DNA from: Agitococcus lubricus
Lineage (GTDB): Bacteria > Pseudomonadota > Gammaproteobacteria > Pseudomonadales > Moraxellaceae
DNA: 64,000 bases
Reading direction: 5' to 3'
Assembly (NCBI RefSeq): GCF_003051055.1
Contig: NZ_QAON01000014.1
Coordinates: forward strand, 1-64,000
This document shows, one piece after another, positions 1 through 9,861 of the stretch (position 1 is its first letter; each line of letters begins with the position of its first letter). The notes below the pieces were generated by a model that made no database searches, was not told the DNA's origin, and saw nothing but the letters and a program-made list of their open reading frames with translations. A program made the position numbers and the translations under genes.

Positions 1-81
1 TAAATTCAGGGCTAAAACGTTTTGCCATTTCTTCTCTCCAAACATAATTCTTAAATTAGCTTTAGAGGGAATAATTGTCCA
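1..81 (-). mobile_element. Possible insertion-sequence edge with the start of a transposase
   Basis: On the minus strand an ATG at position 28 opens a frame that leaves the window after MAKRFSPEF. It is preceded by a good ribosome binding site (GGAGAG, about 7 bases upstream). This N terminus resembles OrfA transposases of the IS3 type, but only nine residues are visible. If it is an IS, its end may lie near position 81, where the minus strand begins TGGACAATTATTCCC. I see no matching second end because the element runs off the window. The call rests on a very short peptide and on the disrupted AT-rich sequence beside it. Confidence 0.3.
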
Positions 82-156
82 TTTAGTTGGCTAGGATCAA
101 TTGACGATAAAATAAATTTAGAGATTGATATTGAGAATAGAGAAAAATTTTTTTAG
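82..156 (+). pseudogene. 3' remnant of an unidentified gene
   Basis: A plus-strand frame without a usable ATG runs from the possible IS edge to a TAG at 154-156 and ends in ...DIENREKFF. The next ATG (157) follows the stop directly. The frame looks coding (charged, no low complexity) but has no beginning, as expected for the tail of a gene cut by an insertion. Its family cannot be determined from about 25 residues. Confidence 0.22.
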
Positions 157-173
157 ATGATTTTTGGTGTTCA

Positions 174-602
174 TTGTTTTTCTCAATTACACATAGAAAA
201 TACTCAGTACCTTCTTCAATTAAAATATATGGAAATACAATGGTTTATCAAAAAAAAGAAACTTGGATAAAGCAAGGTATTGATTTATCAGTTTCTTTTT
301 CACCATATTTAGATATTCGCTTAGATACATATATAACTGACTGGTTGCCATATAATATAAGTAAGTATGGAGGTGTTAATGAAGATTATGAAGCTAATGC
401 TTATCGTTTAGAGTCTGCACTAACGGAGTTTGTAGAAAAAACAAGATTTTCGGTTGATACGGAACCTGTTATGTATTTAAGATATGACGGATTTCGACTA
501 TATAATCAAACTGTTGAAGAGACTGGCGAAATATTCTTATTTAATGAACAAGGCTCTATTATTGGCTTTTATAATGCTATAAGTAATAAAATTAGTTATT
601 GA
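174..602 (+). CDS. Hypothetical protein, possibly frameshifted at its 5' end
   Basis: This is a 142-residue frame opened only by a TTG and with no ribosome binding site in front of it. I do not recognise the family. It is acidic, rich in Tyr, Asn and Ile, has no signal peptide or membrane segment, and is much more AT-rich than the genes to its right. A second frame starts at ATG 157, right after the stop of the preceding remnant, and runs through a run of eight A at 250-257. A one-base change in that run would fuse the ATG-started frame to the body of this ORF, so the true N terminus may be in the other frame. The pattern of a gene tail touching a small downstream gene resembles toxin-immunity remnants, but that is a guess. 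Confidence 0.4.
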   Translation: MFFSITHRKYSVPSSIKIYGNTMVYQKKETWIKQGIDLSVSFSPYLDIRLDTYITDWLPYNISKYGGVNEDYEANAYRLESALTEFVEKTRFSVDTEPVMYLRYDGFRLYNQTVEETGEIFLFNEQGSIIGFYNAISNKISY

Positions 603-748
603 TATAGTAATCGTAGATTAGGTTGAGGAACGAAACCCATCACATTAATTAGATAAATCGCTGGTTTCCTACGTCAACCCATGCTGCTAAATGATGAAAA
701 CACATTAAACTAGCAGCGTCATCACTCTCAATCTAGGGAGGAAATTAA

Positions 749-1357
749 ATGAACTGGCCATCTTTGTGGCAAAGCCTAATTTTAGTGCCGCCCACTAATT
801 TATTAGCAGAATTACAAACAGCTTATGCACAAACACAGCGTTTTTATCACAGCCAACAACATTTACAAGAATGTTTAAGCCTATTAAATGAAGTAGAACA
901 TTTAGCCAAACAACCTGCCGAATTAGCCCTTGCGCTATATTTCCATGATGCAGTTTATAACCCACAAGCCAACGACAACGAAGCACAAAGTGCCGCATGG
1001 GCTGTGCAAGTATTAACTCAATGCCATGCACCACAAACATTAATACAGAGAATTGAACAACTCATTATGGCCACTAAAAATCACACCATTGCCAAAGATG
1101 ATGTTGATGGCCAATTATTATTGGATATAGATTTAGCGATTTTAGGGCAAGAATCGACTCGCTTTAATGAATATGAACAACAAATTCGCCAAGAATATGC
1201 GTGGGTCAGTGAACAAGATTACAGAGTGGGTAGGGCAAAAGTATTACAGAGTTTTTTACAACGCGAGACCATTTATCAAACGGATTATTTTAGACAACGA
1301 TTTGAACAACAAGCACGGCTGAATATTCACGCCGCGCTTGTTGGTTTAGACACTTAG
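749..1357 (+). CDS. HD-superfamily predicted metal-dependent phosphohydrolase (COG4339 type)
   Basis: This 202-residue cytoplasmic protein has the signature spacing of the COG4339 branch of HD hydrolases: YHSQQH at 33-38, the metal-binding FHD at 65-67, a later MATKNH segment and DIDLAILG near residue 127. These His and Asp residues are expected to hold the divalent metals; the natural substrate of the family is unknown. The start is secure because GGGAGGAA lies just before the ATG. The gene is convergent with the large lipoprotein gene to its right, with only one base between the two stop codons. Length and motifs look intact. Confidence 0.8.
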   Translation: MNWPSLWQSLILVPPTNLLAELQTAYAQTQRFYHSQQHLQECLSLLNEVEHLAKQPAELALALYFHDAVYNPQANDNEAQSAAWAVQVLTQCHAPQTLIQRIEQLIMATKNHTIAKDDVDGQLLLDIDLAILGQESTRFNEYEQQIRQEYAWVSEQDYRVGRAKVLQSFLQRETIYQTDYFRQRFEQQARLNIHAALVGLDT

Positions 1358-1358
1358 A

Positions 1359-4300
1359 TTATTCACATAAAACCAGTTTACTGTTCCACTCCTCAATAAT
1401 TGGTAATTTAATCGGCCAACGTTGCTCAAATAAAGTCAGCGTCATTTCTTCGCCAATCCAGCTACCGACATATTTTATATTTTTGGTGTTAATGCCTGCC
1501 GTAGCACGTATCCCTGCATCTAAGCCCAGTTTAAGTGCGCTTTGACAGGTAATTTCAGTGACACCCTCTAATTGACCTTGTACTGAGCGTGTGACCCAAT
1601 CCGCACCAAAGCGTTGGTCATATAACTGGTGCATATATTGTTTCAGCTCGTCGAGTTTCTTTGGATTTAAGTTCTCCAATTTCAGACCCATACGGTCAAG
1701 TTCCCGTACAGCTTCACGACCTGTCTTGAATTTTGGTAGTTCATTGCGAACAGGTAGTAGACAACTTGTTTTTTCCTCTTCATTCAAGAGGTCATAACAT
1801 TTAGAGGCTCTCTGTTCAAATATATAGTTTTGGACGGCTCTAATTTGATATTCATCATAAATTCTAACCAAGTCAGTTTGTAACTGTATGGTAGGTAAAT
1901 TCTTTTTCTCTACGGCAACGCCTGCTTCAAACCCCGCAGAGGCGTTCAAAAAGCCGCGTAAGGCGACATTGGCTAAGTTATTACCCACCCCTGTGACACT
2001 GCCTTGCATACGCAACTCAAGATAGGGTTCAACGTATAGACTGGCGGCCGTAATGCCAAATTCAAATTGAGATTTATAGGTTTCAAAGCTACGTGGAAAG
2101 TCTAAACGTTTGCTCACTGTTGTTTTGCAACCAGTCCGCCATGAACAAACTAAGTCTTGGTCATAAAAAGCATCAACCCCTAGTTTAGCCTTCATACCAC
2201 GAGTGTAAGCGGCAAAAATTTTAGCTTCACCGCCAAATTCAATGCCTGCACTGAGGGTAATTTCTGGCCGTAGAATAGTGGCAACAGGGCCTAAAATTGT
2301 GGTACCTGCGTTAATGGTAATCAAGGTATATTCTAGTTTAGGTTTTTCTGTCCCACGTTTCGTCCATTCACTGGAGTTTTTACCTGCTTTGACATTCACT
2401 TCTAAACGAGGCTCGACCGCCACTTCTGGAATCAGCTTAAACGCGGCTCTGGCATCAAATAAGCTAAAGTCAAAATAATAATCAACCGCCATGCCAAAAC
2501 CTAATTTGGCATTGACTCCTACAGAAAGCCACGGAAAGCGTTTGAAAGGCATGTCAATCGACAAACCATCACTACCTAATAAGTTAATATTGGGGGTAAC
2601 GGCTTGCTTAAATGGCGAGGGCAGTGGGTCGTTAGGACCAAAGTACCAAGGATTATCCGTTGTTTGACGAGATACTGGCATATTGGGTAAGCGCGCTTCT
2701 TTGAATGAGCATTTTGCTTTTGTGGCACAGCTAAAATCGGCAACAGTATATAAATCACCTTGTGGACGGTGTGTATCGTCAAAGCTAATAAATTCAAAAC
2801 CTGAGCGACCATCGAGGCGATGCGTTAAAAAGACGTTTTTGCGTACTTTGAGCACAGGACCAATGTCTTTTGCCCATGTCCATGCGGCGGCTGTGCGATA
2901 GGTTTCGCCTTGTTTTTTATTACCGCTAATCAAATACAAAGGGGTATTGGCTAAGACTTTTGCGTCCATGTGTTGCATAAAACGCATGTTGGCAAAATCA
3001 ATGGTTTTAGCGACCTGTTGAGCACTGGATTGATTCGCCGCGACATTAAAATCACGTGCATAGGCTTTATAGGCTTTATACACTAAGCGCTTATTATCGC
3101 ATTCGCCTTCGGCGGCGCGTAATGCTGATGTCCATACGGTATCATCTTTGGGGTCGTCTGGTAGTGTAGGGCGTGTATTCGGTGGCGTAGCATCGGCATA
3201 CAACACACATTTATCTTTGTGAACGACTAATTCCCATGCTTGTTTAGTTAAATGATTGCCACCACTTTTATCTTGATATTTAGGGATTGCGCCTGTCGAT
3301 GGATTGCTTTGTAATGGCGATGTACTAAAGTTTTCGTTTTGAACACTGACTTTAGGGTCACGTAAAACCGTCTTATCGGTGAGCATACTGACCGAAATAA
3401 TATCATCTAAGGTGAGTGCGGGTTTGTATTCGGTCGTCAAATAAAAAGAGGCTTGGCTTAAAACATCAGTGACTTCTTTATCACTAAAAGCAAAGTTAAT
3501 TTCCGTCCCTTGACTGGTGGTTGTTAAGGATAATATGTCATTAACGTTGACCAGTGGGTGTGGTAAATAGGGCAGGCTGAGTATGTAACCTGCTTCTAAA
3601 CTACGCAGTAACTCGGCAATATTGGTGTCTCGGGTGGTGATGGTGATGACGCCATTATCATCACTAATCACGACATCTGAATCAGGTGACAAGGCTTTAT
3701 AGGCTTTGACTTCATCCTTAAAAATAGCTTTGCTTTCTAAAACAGCATAGACGCTTTTAGATTGGTCTGGTCGAATTAAACAGGTCGTTTTATCGGTACT
3801 AATTTGGCTGCAACCGACCCAAGACACAATTCTCCGTCCTTCATCAGGGGTGACAGTAAGAGCATATTCCTCTTTTAAGGAACGTGGTACGGCAATATCG
3901 TAAGAGCCATCGGTATTGCGCCATTGGCCTTTTTTGAATAAGCCGCCCTTGAGAGTGCCATAGCCATTAAGATAAATATTCAGCTTTACATTACTGGCGA
4001 CATTTGTCTCAGGAAGCTCGATATTCGGTGCACTTGCACCTAGTAGCTCTCCAATATAGGTCAGACTATCGGAGTCACCATCATGTAGGCTATCAATAAA
4101 CGATTTACCTTTTGTGAGCGGTAAATGGTATTTATCAAAACCAACGACGAGTTTGGAGTGCATCGTCGTATCGCTCGGATTAAAGGCTAAAATATCCTCA
4201 TAATCTGTCACGACGTTGCCATTGATGTCTTCTGCCAGTAGCTGTGATGACATATCATCAATTTTTTCGCGTAGACTAAATGGCGATAACAAACCAATCA

Positions 4301-4820
4301 TGCTAAACATTTTTTGGTAAATGATTTCAGTTACAGGCGTGACGTTAATACTGGTACCTTTAAGCAAGTCATTGGCAAAGACAATCGCGTGTAATGCGCC
4401 CTTATTGGGTTTGGCATCATCTTTGGTGGTGGGGTTGTCGTCTGGGTCTAAGTCTGTACCGCCACGCACCTCGATAATCAAGGGTCTAAATTCAGGTAAG
4501 GCTTGAAGGAGCTGTAAATTAAACGAGCCATCATCATTGGTTGTGCCTTGAGCCAATAAGGTTTCGATGTCCATTGGGTCGTAGAGATACACCTCTGCGC
4601 CTTTGAGTGGCCCCATTTTGGCGTAATGAGGGACGGGGATGACGGTATTGGCAGCAATCATTGGCTCTTTGCTGAGTGGACTTTTTTGCGACAAGGTTTG
4701 AGCAAGAGATTGCGGCGTTTCGGCGTCATTACTGTTACAAGCGGCTAGACTGATTGCTAGAGAGAGGGGCAATAGCTTAGCCACTATACGTTTAGAAAAA
4801 GCATGTTGTGAGTGTGCCAT
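1359..4820 (-). CDS. Very large lipoprotein of unknown function (paralogue A)
   Basis: The protein has 1153 residues and a lipoprotein signal peptide: basic start, hydrophobic core and the lipobox LAAC with Cys28. It is therefore expected to be lipid-anchored, probably to the outer membrane. Residues of about 70-130 resemble a carboxypeptidase-regulatory-like beta-sandwich (ADGSF-type turn, then DLDPDDNP). The stretch around 750-900 has alternating hydrophobic strands (PFKRFPWLSVG, then AAFKLIPEVAVEPRLEV), suggesting a beta-rich domain. I do not recognise a named family. The whole sequence aligns with the N-terminal two thirds of the next gene upstream on the same strand, so the two arose by tandem duplication. 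This copy ends at ...KLVLCE, where its partner continues into lectin-like domains. Confidence 0.8.
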   Translation of the reverse strand: MAHSQHAFSKRIVAKLLPLSLAISLAACNSNDAETPQSLAQTLSQKSPLSKEPMIAANTVIPVPHYAKMGPLKGAEVYLYDPMDIETLLAQGTTNDDGSFNLQLLQALPEFRPLIIEVRGGTDLDPDDNPTTKDDAKPNKGALHAIVFANDLLKGTSINVTPVTEIIYQKMFSMIGLLSPFSLREKIDDMSSQLLAEDINGNVVTDYEDILAFNPSDTTMHSKLVVGFDKYHLPLTKGKSFIDSLHDGDSDSLTYIGELLGASAPNIELPETNVASNVKLNIYLNGYGTLKGGLFKKGQWRNTDGSYDIAVPRSLKEEYALTVTPDEGRRIVSWVGCSQISTDKTTCLIRPDQSKSVYAVLESKAIFKDEVKAYKALSPDSDVVISDDNGVITITTRDTNIAELLRSLEAGYILSLPYLPHPLVNVNDILSLTTTSQGTEINFAFSDKEVTDVLSQASFYLTTEYKPALTLDDIISVSMLTDKTVLRDPKVSVQNENFSTSPLQSNPSTGAIPKYQDKSGGNHLTKQAWELVVHKDKCVLYADATPPNTRPTLPDDPKDDTVWTSALRAAEGECDNKRLVYKAYKAYARDFNVAANQSSAQQVAKTIDFANMRFMQHMDAKVLANTPLYLISGNKKQGETYRTAAAWTWAKDIGPVLKVRKNVFLTHRLDGRSGFEFISFDDTHRPQGDLYTVADFSCATKAKCSFKEARLPNMPVSRQTTDNPWYFGPNDPLPSPFKQAVTPNINLLGSDGLSIDMPFKRFPWLSVGVNAKLGFGMAVDYYFDFSLFDARAAFKLIPEVAVEPRLEVNVKAGKNSSEWTKRGTEKPKLEYTLITINAGTTILGPVATILRPEITLSAGIEFGGEAKIFAAYTRGMKAKLGVDAFYDQDLVCSWRTGCKTTVSKRLDFPRSFETYKSQFEFGITAASLYVEPYLELRMQGSVTGVGNNLANVALRGFLNASAGFEAGVAVEKKNLPTIQLQTDLVRIYDEYQIRAVQNYIFEQRASKCYDLLNEEEKTSCLLPVRNELPKFKTGREAVRELDRMGLKLENLNPKKLDELKQYMHQLYDQRFGADWVTRSVQGQLEGVTEITCQSALKLGLDAGIRATAGINTKNIKYVGSWIGEEMTLTLFEQRWPIKLPIIEEWNSKLVLCE

Positions 4821-4934
4821 GGTATGTATCTTATGAAACCCTGAGATGTTTAGTTTTTTTGTTAATATAGTATGGTGTTTATTAAAATAATAGGCGTCAT
4901 GTTGAGTTTTTGATTGCGATGGGATGATAGAACA

Positions 4935-4962
4935 TAAAAAACGCGGCTTTTGAGCCGCGTTC
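4935..4962 (-). terminator. Rho-independent terminator after the lectin-domain lipoprotein gene
   Basis: A perfect 8-bp stem (ACGCGGCT/AGCCGCGT, 4941-4960) is followed on the minus strand by a run of six T. It lies 20 bases past the stop of the gene ending at 4980, so the two paralogous lipoprotein genes are probably separate transcription units. Confidence 0.85.
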
Positions 4963-4979
4963 TTTAGTGAGCATGATGA

Positions 4980-7900
4980 TTATTTCTCAATCACTGCTTT
5001 GCTGATGGTGGTATTACTTAACATAGCGTCATTCCAGCGGCCATTTTCCACTGTTTCGGCATAGTCTTCGTCCCCTACATTATTGGGTTCACCAAAGTTC
5101 CAATTGGTATAAGAGGGTGTTTCGCCAGAAATCCACTTCCAGTTGCCTTCTTGGTCTTTGTCGGTTAAACCAATCCAGTATTTGGTCGTGCTGGGGAAGT
5201 TGTCATGTAACCAAGTTTGTTCGTCTTGGTCGTTAATGGTGACTAAGTTCGCGCCTACACTTTGAGCCTTAGCTTGACAGTCAAGCCAAGAACCACAATC
5301 AATAATCGCATAGGAGTTTTTGGTCGTCGCATTAAACTTCCAATTGGGTTGTAAGCGTTCAAAGATGGCACGACCCACGTTGTTATTGGTGACTGCATCA
5401 TCATTCCAACGGCCATTACTTAACATGACTACAGCATCTTCATTGCCTGCATTATTGGGTTCACCACTATTCCAGTTACTGTAATTAGTGGTTTCACCAG
5501 ATATCCATTTAAAGTTACCTTCTTGCTGAATATCGTTAAAACCAATCCATGCGGATTTGCCGTTAAGCATGTTATCGACTAGCCATTTGTTTTCATCCGC
5601 GTTGCTAATGGTGGCCAAATTAGCCCCCATTGTGCGTGCTTTATCTTGGCATTGTTGCCAGTTACCGCACTCGACTACAACATAGGCTTTACTATTTTGA
5701 TTGTTGAGCTTCCAGTCAAGTATATCTTTACTACGTTCAATGACGGCACGATTGACACTGTCATCTTCGGTAGAGTTATCATTCCATTTGCCGCCGCCAA
5801 TCATACTGACTACATCTTCGTTGTTGACGTTATTGGGTTCACCACTATTCCAGTTGGTATAGTTAAGTTCTTCTTCGGTGTCCCACTTAAAGTCACCTTC
5901 TTGGTCTTTGTCGTTGAGGCCAATCCATGCGGATTTATTACCATTTGGCACGAATTTATCACTAACCCATTTATTTTCGGCTTCACTGCCAATAGTGACT
6001 AAGTGAGCACCAACTTGATTAGCTTGTGCCTGACAATCGTCCCAAGAACCGCATAATATCAGCGCGTATTGATTGCCTGTCGCTGAATTTGTTTGCCATG
6101 TAATGGTGTTAGTACCTTCTTCAGCCGTATCATCGGGTTCAGGCTTGTCGGCTTCCTCACACTCAGCAAGTTTTTCATTAAAATCGTCAATAAATTGTAA
6201 TTTGACCGGCCAGCGTTGCTCAAATAACGTGAGCGACATTTCTTCGCCAATCCAATCACCAACAAATTTAATATTTTTGGTGTTAATTGTGGCTGTGGCG
6301 CGATAACCTGCATCTAAACCCAGTTTTAGACCGAACTTACAAGACACCTTAGTAGACTTATTATATGAACCATCTAAAACTTTGTCGACAAAGTCGCCAC
6401 CATAGTTTTTATCATAGAGCGAGTGCATTTTAGCGGCTTGTGCTTCTACAACCTCAGTGGGGGCGTCGGCGATACTTTTATTGTATTTAGCGAGTTCGGT
6501 ATCAAGGCTAGTTGTACTCGCAAAAGAGCGGGCATAACTATTTGCCTGATTGAGACAACTTAAAAGCTCCCACGTAGATTTTGATAAACAGCCACGTGCC
6601 GTGAGTTGTTCTTGATAAACTAATTCTTGACCAATGCGTGTTTTATATTCATTGGCAATACGGTCGATGTCCTCATTAACTTGGTCACCAGGTTTATTGA
6701 TGGGCGCGACAGCAACGCCTGCTTCAAAACCAATATTGGCATTCAAAAAGCCACGTAAGGCAACATTGGCTAAGTTTTCACCCACGCCCGTCACACTGCC
6801 TTCCAAACGCATCTCTAAATAAGGTTCTGCATACAGTTGACCTTCAATACCCAGTTCAAATTGACTTTTGTAGGTTTCAAAACCACGCGGAAAGTCGAGG
6901 CGTTTATCAACCCGTGTTTCAGGTAAACAGCAACCATCCCATACGAGGTCTGCATTGTAGTATGCGTCAACGCCCATTTTGGCTTTTACGCCGCGTGTAT
7001 AGGCCGCATAAATTTTGGCTTCACCACCAAACTCAATGCCTGCATTCAGCGTGACATCAGGGCGTAAAATACTGGCAACTGGCCCTAAAACGGGATAACC
7101 AATATTAAAACGTAACATAGTGAGTTCGAGTTTGGGTTTTTCGGTATCTTTCTTTTTCCAATCACTGGTATTTTTACCTGCTTTTAAGTTCAGTTCTAAG
7201 CGTGGTTCAACTGCAACTTCTGGAATCAGCTTAAAGGCAGCCATGGCATCTAAAATACTGTAGTCAAAGAAATAGTCGACTGACATGCCAAAACCGAGCT
7301 TAGCACCAATACCAACACTCAACCACGGAAAACGCTTAAAGGGTAAGTCTAGAGCCAAGCCGTCTGAGCCTAATAAGTTATAGAGATTATTGACATCTAC
7401 CGCGTTTTTATAAGGCGAGGGGATGGGGTCATTGGGGCCAAAATACCACGGATTTGCGGTCGCTTGTTTATAGGTACGCATTTTCGGTAATTCGGCATCT
7501 TTTAAGCTACAGCGAGTCCCTTGTTTGCACTTAAAGTCGGCTACGGTATACAACTCGCCTTGAGGCTTACGATGTTTCTCAAAACTCAGCAATTCAAAAC
7601 CTGAGCGGCCATCACTTTTACGCGCCAAGAAAACGTTGTTGCGTATTTTTAATACAGGGCCAACGCCTTCTGCCCACGTCCATGCAGCGGCAGTACGCAT
7701 GGTCTCGCCTTGTTTTTTATTACCACTAATCAAATAGAGTGGTGTATTAGCCAAGGTTTTAGGGTCCATGTGTTGCATATAGCGCATATTGGCAAATTGC
7801 GCATGATTTGCATTAGTCCCATCGGTGTTTGACTTAGCGGCTAGATTAAAGTCACGTGCATATTGATTGTAAGGCTTATAAATCAGCGTTTTGTTGTGAC

Positions 7901-9617
7901 ATTCGCCATCGGCTGCGCGTAGCGCAGAAGTCCAAACGGTATCATTTTTAGGGTCATTTGGAATGACAGGGGGTGTGGTAGGCGGTGTTTCGTCGGCATA
8001 AATCACACATTTGTTTTTGTGAATCACCAACTCCCATGCTTTTTTAACTAAGTGCTTACCACCACTACGGTCACGGTATTTGGGCACAATCCCCGTCTGG
8101 CTGTTGGTGTTAGCCGTCGAGTTTTCGAAGTTGCTATCAGTGACACTAACTTTCGGGTCTTTGAGAATGGTTTTATCGTTTATCATCGTGACTGAGATGA
8201 TATCGTCTAAGCCAATTTGTGGCTTAAATTCGGGCGTAGAATAAAAACTTGCACGGTTTAAAACATCCGTCACTTGTTGGTCGATAAACTTAAATTGTAC
8301 TTCTGTACCAGAGTCCAATTTATTCACACTGACCATTTCGGTAATTTTGATAAGTGGGTGTGGTAAGTAGGGCAGGCTCATAATGACGCCGTTACTTAAT
8401 TGTGCCAAACCTGCGCCCATCGCCGCATTACGGGTGCTAATCGTCATAATGCCTGCATTATCACTAATCACAACATCTGAGTTAAGCGGGATATTGGTAT
8501 GTGATTTTACCTCAGGCTTAAACAGTGGCTCAGCGGCTAAGACAGCATAGACACTTTTAGATTGGTCGGGTTTGACTAAACACGTCGTGCGGTCGGTACT
8601 GATACTGCTACAACCCACCCACGAGACAATCTTCCGGCCAGCATCAGGTTTTACCGTTAAGGCATATTCTTCTTTGAGTGAACGTGGAACAGCGATTTTA
8701 TAAATGCCTTCGCTATTACGACGCGTACCTGTTTTGAATAGTCCGCTTTCTAAGGTGCCATCACCACTGACATAGATGTCTAATTTAACATTGTTGGCAA
8801 TGTTTGTTTCTTGAATATTAATATTAGGGGCACTTGCACCCAGCAGCTCCGCTGCATAATTACTTTTAGCCGCGTCATTTTCTCTCAAGGCTTCAATAAA
8901 CGATTTGCCACTGGCGAGGGGGCTGTGATACTTACTGAATGGCACATACAACTTGTTGTGCATGCTCATATCACTTGGGTTAAAAGCGAGTACATCTTGG
9001 TAGTTAGTGATAGTGTTCCCATTGATATCGCTATTCAATAATTGTGCAGCCATATCATCAAGTGCTTGGCGTAGCTCCAAAGGACTGAGTGTGCCAATCA
9101 TGGCTTCTAGTCGTTGATAAACCAGTTCAGTGACGGGTGAAATGATAATACTGTTGTTGCCTAATAAATCCTCAGCAAACACAATCGCATGTAAAAAACC
9201 TTGATTGGCAATCGGGGTGTTCGCTGTCGATGGATTATCGTCAGGGTCGATATCTGTACCGCCTTCTGCACGTAAAATGAGTGGACGTAACTCTGGCAAG
9301 GGTTTTAATAAGGTGAGTTGAAAACTGCCATCTGCACCCGTAGTGCCTTTGGCCAAAGCTACACCTTGATCCATCGGGTCATACACAGCAATAGTCGCTT
9401 GTTGCAGCGGCCCCATTTTGGCGTAGTGTGGTACTTTAGTTGACGTTCCCGCAACCACCATCGGCTCACCTGCCAATGGGGTTTTCTGCGCTAGCGTTGC
9501 GGCTAAGTTACTGCTACTCTCATCATTATTATTACAAGCCGCGATTGATAGGGCTAAGCAACTAGAAAGTGCTAACTTAAGCGTGGGTATAGCGTGCAAA
9601 GATTTAGATAATCTCAT
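4980..9617 (-). CDS. Very large lipoprotein with three C-terminal C-type-lectin-like domains (paralogue B)
   Basis: This 1545-residue protein has a lipobox SIAAC with Cys28, the same position as in its tandem paralogue. Residues 1 to about 1150 match paralogue A throughout. A short acidic linker (DKPEPDDTAEEGT) then leads to three tandem domains of about 125 residues, near 1168-1295, 1299-1420 and 1424-1545. Each begins with a CG.W..C segment, then has a GA.LVTI-type helix end, a WIG motif, a (Y)TNWN(S/F)GEPNN loop and a KWND or RWND motif. This is the layout of C-type-lectin-like domains. EPN and WND are the residues that in mannose-type lectins bind calcium and sugar. Only two cysteines per domain are present, fewer than in animal lectins. 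A surface adhesion or glycan-binding role is inferred. Confidence 0.85.
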   Translation of the reverse strand: MRLSKSLHAIPTLKLALSSCLALSIAACNNNDESSSNLAATLAQKTPLAGEPMVVAGTSTKVPHYAKMGPLQQATIAVYDPMDQGVALAKGTTGADGSFQLTLLKPLPELRPLILRAEGGTDIDPDDNPSTANTPIANQGFLHAIVFAEDLLGNNSIIISPVTELVYQRLEAMIGTLSPLELRQALDDMAAQLLNSDINGNTITNYQDVLAFNPSDMSMHNKLYVPFSKYHSPLASGKSFIEALRENDAAKSNYAAELLGASAPNINIQETNIANNVKLDIYVSGDGTLESGLFKTGTRRNSEGIYKIAVPRSLKEEYALTVKPDAGRKIVSWVGCSSISTDRTTCLVKPDQSKSVYAVLAAEPLFKPEVKSHTNIPLNSDVVISDNAGIMTISTRNAAMGAGLAQLSNGVIMSLPYLPHPLIKITEMVSVNKLDSGTEVQFKFIDQQVTDVLNRASFYSTPEFKPQIGLDDIISVTMINDKTILKDPKVSVTDSNFENSTANTNSQTGIVPKYRDRSGGKHLVKKAWELVIHKNKCVIYADETPPTTPPVIPNDPKNDTVWTSALRAADGECHNKTLIYKPYNQYARDFNLAAKSNTDGTNANHAQFANMRYMQHMDPKTLANTPLYLISGNKKQGETMRTAAAWTWAEGVGPVLKIRNNVFLARKSDGRSGFELLSFEKHRKPQGELYTVADFKCKQGTRCSLKDAELPKMRTYKQATANPWYFGPNDPIPSPYKNAVDVNNLYNLLGSDGLALDLPFKRFPWLSVGIGAKLGFGMSVDYFFDYSILDAMAAFKLIPEVAVEPRLELNLKAGKNTSDWKKKDTEKPKLELTMLRFNIGYPVLGPVASILRPDVTLNAGIEFGGEAKIYAAYTRGVKAKMGVDAYYNADLVWDGCCLPETRVDKRLDFPRGFETYKSQFELGIEGQLYAEPYLEMRLEGSVTGVGENLANVALRGFLNANIGFEAGVAVAPINKPGDQVNEDIDRIANEYKTRIGQELVYQEQLTARGCLSKSTWELLSCLNQANSYARSFASTTSLDTELAKYNKSIADAPTEVVEAQAAKMHSLYDKNYGGDFVDKVLDGSYNKSTKVSCKFGLKLGLDAGYRATATINTKNIKFVGDWIGEEMSLTLFEQRWPVKLQFIDDFNEKLAECEEADKPEPDDTAEEGTNTITWQTNSATGNQYALILCGSWDDCQAQANQVGAHLVTIGSEAENKWVSDKFVPNGNKSAWIGLNDKDQEGDFKWDTEEELNYTNWNSGEPNNVNNEDVVSMIGGGKWNDNSTEDDSVNRAVIERSKDILDWKLNNQNSKAYVVVECGNWQQCQDKARTMGANLATISNADENKWLVDNMLNGKSAWIGFNDIQQEGNFKWISGETTNYSNWNSGEPNNAGNEDAVVMLSNGRWNDDAVTNNNVGRAIFERLQPNWKFNATTKNSYAIIDCGSWLDCQAKAQSVGANLVTINDQDEQTWLHDNFPSTTKYWIGLTDKDQEGNWKWISGETPSYTNWNFGEPNNVGDEDYAETVENGRWNDAMLSNTTISKAVIEK

Positions 9618-9861
9618 GGAGATTCTCCAATAAGCGAGATATCATCAATGTCCAAAATAAATTCATTAGAACTCTCCAGTTAGCATAAAAAATAATGTAT
9701 AGGCCTGATTTATTATAGAAGGCATGATATGAAACCAATTTTGTAGAAATATAGAGAAAATCATCTTGCCTTTGCAAGTTTAATTTGATAAAAATGCAAA
9801 AATTATGTGTTAATAATACATTATAAGTGCTTTTAGATGTTATAAAATAAGGAATCACGCA
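9618..9861. promoter_or_regulatory. AT-rich divergent promoter region
   Basis: These 244 bases separate the divergent lectin lipoprotein gene and a small secreted-protein gene. The stretch is very AT-rich and must hold promoters in both directions. I see several -10-like TAATAA and TATAAG strings around 9810-9850 but cannot assign a unique promoter. Confidence 0.35.

Noticed and set aside
5646-6002. A plus-strand frame of 118 codons inside the lectin-domain gene
   Set aside because: Antisense to a well-supported long gene; a by-product of its repeated Asn/Trp-rich codons.
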